From Myxococcales bacterium (GTDB lineage Bacteria; Myxococcota_A; Polyangia; Haliangiales; Haliangiaceae), in assembly GCA_016720595.1 (NCBI GenBank), contig JADKKI010000036.1, positions 53,403 through 117,402 of the forward strand: 64,000 nt of DNA, given 5' to 3'. The number at the start of each line of letters is the position of its first letter. Positions within the stretch are counted from its first letter, which is position 1. This document shows, in pieces, positions 62,005-64,000 of the stretch. The position numbers were made by a program, and so were the translations under genes. Below the pieces are notes generated by a model, which did no database searches, was not told the DNA's origin, and was given only the letters and a program-made list of their open reading frames with translations.

Positions 62005-63387
62005 ATGGGGCGCATGGTGGTGTTGCTGGTCGCGCCGCCGGTGCTCTACGCGCCCACCTGGTGGAGCTCGCGCGTCGCGTCGAAGCCGCACCTGCACAGC
62101 CTCTCCGGCTTCGTGCGGGACCTCGCGGACGTCCGGATCCTCGAGCTCGACACGCTGGCCGGCGTCGCTCCCGGTGACGTCGCGGCGGTGCTCGCGGGGA
62201 TCGATGAACCGCTCGCCACCGCGCTGGAGGGTGTCGACCTCGTCGGGATCTCGTGCTGGACGAGCCTGCACTACCTCGGCGCGGTCGAGGTGGCGCGCAA
62301 GATCCGGGCGACGCGACCCGAGGTGCCGATCGTCGTGGGCGGTCATCACCCCACGGCGATGCCCTCCGATTTCGACGATGCCGAACAGCTGTTCGATGTC
62401 GTGGTCTGCGGCGATGGGGAGCACGTGTTTCGCCGGCTGTGCGAGGAGCGCCGGCCACGGTCTCGGACCACGGAGATCATCCGAGGCGCGCCGTACCAGA
62501 TGTCCGATCCCGCCCGCATCGACTGGACCCACTACCCGTGGCACGACGAGAAGCAGCGCGTGCTGTGGCTGTCGCTCTCGCGAGGCTGCCCGTTCAAGTG
62601 CGCCTACTGCGCCGAGCCGCAGCGCGGAACCAACTGGAACAACTATGCGGTGGAGGATGCGCTCGACATCCTCGACGGGCTCGCCCGCACGCACGCGCCG
62701 AACGTCGTGTGCTTCGCCGATCCGCTGTTCGGCGCGAGCCGCAAGTGGACGGAGGCCCTGCTCGATGGCATCGCCGAGCGGCAGCTGCCGAACATGTTCT
62801 GGTGCGAGACCCGCGCGGATCTGATGACCCCGGCGCTGCTCGACAAGTTCCGGACGTGCCGATTCAAGGTCGACTTCGGCCTCGATACCGGCAGCGAGAC
62901 GATGGCGCGCCGCATGGTGAAGAGCCCCTCTCCCGCGAACTATCTTCGCAAGGCCCGCGAGATGATCGCGCACGCGAACTCGATCGAGCTGTTCCACGAT
63001 ACCTACGTCCTGTTCAACTTCCCGGGCGAGACTCCGGAGACCACGCGCGAGACCCAGGAGTTCGTGGTCGCGATCGCCGAGGGCAACGGGCCGATCAGCG
63101 GCTGGGTGTCGAGCCAGAGCTTCTTCATCTTGCCCGGCACCGAGACCTACAAGCGGATGGACGAGTACGGCCGCGACTACGGGACGGAGATCCGCAACCC
63201 CACCTGGTGGCGCCAGGTCGGCGACCACAACGCGCTCGCGACCGACGTCCTGCCCAGCCGCGAGTTCCGCGGCCGCGAGCACGAACTCCTGGCGTTCCGC
63301 GAGTGGCAGAACACCGTCAACATCAGCCGCCTCGAGAGGCACTCGAACGCGACCCGCGCGTTCATGAAGGGCTTCTACGGGTTGTGA
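62005..63387 (+). CDS. B12-binding-domain radical SAM protein
   Basis: 460 residues. Residues about 1-130 form a cobalamin-binding-like Rossmann domain (VVLLVAPPVLYAP, VGISCWTSLHYLGAVEVARKIR, PIVVGGHHPTAMP) lacking the DxHxxG motif. Residues about 190-380 are the radical SAM domain with CPFKCAYC (CxxxCxxC, [4Fe-4S]) and FGLDTGSETMARRM. A C-terminal helical part follows. Close to the B12-binding/radical SAM enzymes of the BchE/HpnP-like group; substrate unknown. TACGAT lies 6 nt before the ATG. Confidence 0.92.
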   Translation: MGRMVVLLVAPPVLYAPTWWSSRVASKPHLHSLSGFVRDLADVRILELDTLAGVAPGDVAAVLAGIDEPLATALEGVDLVGISCWTSLHYLGAVEVARKIRATRPEVPIVVGGHHPTAMPSDFDDAEQLFDVVVCGDGEHVFRRLCEERRPRSRTTEIIRGAPYQMSDPARIDWTHYPWHDEKQRVLWLSLSRGCPFKCAYCAEPQRGTNWNNYAVEDALDILDGLARTHAPNVVCFADPLFGASRKWTEALLDGIAERQLPNMFWCETRADLMTPALLDKFRTCRFKVDFGLDTGSETMARRMVKSPSPANYLRKAREMIAHANSIELFHDTYVLFNFPGETPETTRETQEFVVAIAEGNGPISGWVSSQSFFILPGTETYKRMDEYGRDYGTEIRNPTWWRQVGDHNALATDVLPSREFRGREHELLAFREWQNTVNISRLERHSNATRAFMKGFYGL

Positions 63388-63481
63388 GGCCCCACCTCGC
63401 CCAGGCTCGGGCGCGAAGCTCCACCGAAACGTTCAGCTTCGTCGTGGTGTCACGGCGCGTGGGTGAGATGGCCCCAAAGAA

Positions 63482-63952
63482 TCACTTCCGCTTCATCGCC
63501 GAGTAGCCGCAGCGCAGACAGTGGACCGATTCGGCACCCTTGCTCGAGACGTTGAGGCCCAGCCCGCCACTCCGCATCTCCACTCGCTCACCGAACATCA
63601 GAAGACAGATCGAGCAGCATACGCCCGTGTCGCCCGCGCCATCGAGGGCCGGCCGCTCGCGGTTGTACTCGGCAAGCGTTGGAAGATCGCGAGGCTCTCG
63701 CTTGCGGACCATGTCGACGAGCTTCGCGTGCTCGTCGGTCAGCGATTTCACCTGCGAGCGCATGCGCTCGACTCCGCGCGTGATCTCGTCGGTGTTCGAG
63801 GTCTCCGCCTTGGCCTTCGCCAGCTGCTGCTCGAGTTGCGCTAGGCGCTCGAACAACGGCGAGAGGGATTCGCCTGCCCCGGTCGCGGCGAGTTGTTGCT
63901 CGAGACCCTCGATGCGCGCGTGGGCGGCCTCCAGATCATCGCGATAGCTCAT
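63482..63952 (-). CDS. Coiled-coil zinc-ribbon protein
   Basis: 156 residues. Residues about 8-85 form a coiled coil (HARIEGLEQQLAATGA, RLAQLEQQLAKAKAE, VERMRSQVKSLTDEHAKLV). Residues about 105-150 have GVCCSICLLMF and HCLRCGYS, two CxxC pairs forming a zinc ribbon. TACTCT lies 8 nt upstream of the ATG on this strand. Unknown role. Confidence 0.75.
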   Translation of the reverse strand: MSYRDDLEAAHARIEGLEQQLAATGAGESLSPLFERLAQLEQQLAKAKAETSNTDEITRGVERMRSQVKSLTDEHAKLVDMVRKREPRDLPTLAEYNRERPALDGAGDTGVCCSICLLMFGERVEMRSGGLGLNVSSKGAESVHCLRCGYSAMKRK

Positions 63953-63965
63953 CGTGCGGCAGAGT

Positions 63966-64000
63966 ATGCACGACCTCTACCTACTCGACTGGCTCGAACA
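63966..64000 (+). CDS. Possible start of a rightward gene (cut by the window edge)
   Basis: ATG 63966 opens MHDLYLLDWLE, open to the edge. Only 11 codons are visible, so it could equally be chance. It is divergent from the zinc-ribbon gene, with overlapping -10 boxes (AGAGTA on this strand is TACTCT on the other). Confidence 0.3.
   Translation, partial: MHDLYLLDWLE

Overview
The window is about 64 kb of high-GC DNA from what looks like a draft genome of a myxobacterial-type bacterium (phylum Myxococcota, probably a Polyangia/Haliangiales relative). The reasons are: many lipoproteins and long periplasmic TPR proteins, an AgmX/PglI C-terminal-domain protein, a sigma factor resembling the myxobacterial 'gmx1' type beside a eukaryotic-like Ser/Thr kinase with TPRs, PATAN(DUF4388)-J-domain architecture, and extreme codon GC bias. 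The family assignments are made from recognised motifs, not from database searches.

Layout. 0.5-10.3 kb is one leftward six-gene operon of exported proteins (coiled coil, two large TPR proteins, a TPR lipoprotein, a small exported protein, and an FHA-like/TonB-like AgmX protein). It resembles the envelope-spanning Glt gliding/contractility machinery of Myxococcus. 10.4-18.3 kb is a housekeeping block: obg, an ABC exporter pair, a YkgJ-type Cys-cluster protein, rpmA, rplU, gatB-gatA-gatC and a FadR-type regulator. 18.3-30.4 kb carries signalling and envelope genes: a PilZ-like protein, PATAN-J-TPR protein, PP2C phosphatase, sugar nucleotidyltransferase, GNATs, a TetR-controlled SDR operon, an OmpA lipoprotein, tlyA and an alpha/beta hydrolase.

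30.47-38.3 kb is the most unusual part. A complete tRNA-Ala(CGC) gene with a perfect terminator is followed by five more junctions. Three carry a degenerate copy of the tRNA 3' part, three to four of the same 'CCAGGAAACGG + hairpin + T-tract' sequence, and the last repeats the tRNA-proximal terminator. They separate small cassettes: an antitoxin-like/nucleotidyltransferase pair, a barrel-like protein plus an M20 amidohydrolase, a propeller-like protein, and an unknown protein plus an RtcB RNA ligase. No integrase is seen. I read this as a tandem tRNA-anchored cassette array in which the cassettes themselves include tRNA-related enzymes.

38.3-49 kb is accessory DNA in which most genes are damaged by frameshifts or W-to-stop changes, with G/C-only blocks and one low-complexity (GTCGGY)n junction; poor assembly and gene decay cannot be told apart here. 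It includes a striking ECF sigma factor-TM-carboxypeptidase-like-PDZ fusion. 49-64 kb holds a large FG-GAP lipoprotein, a divergent sigma factor/anti-sigma-type kinase pair, a damaged DUF4240 locus, an FGE-like protein, a B12-binding radical SAM enzyme and small lipoproteins.

Regulatory signals. Many single genes have a TANNNT box 6-9 nt upstream of the start codon, implying leaderless transcripts, while the operons for ribosomal proteins and the envelope machine have leaders and Shine-Dalgarno sequences. Two strong sigma-70 promoters are visible: TTGACA-17-TATTAA at the tetR gene, inside which a 22-bp operator palindrome spans the start codon, and TTGACC-17-TACAAA at 60.94 kb.
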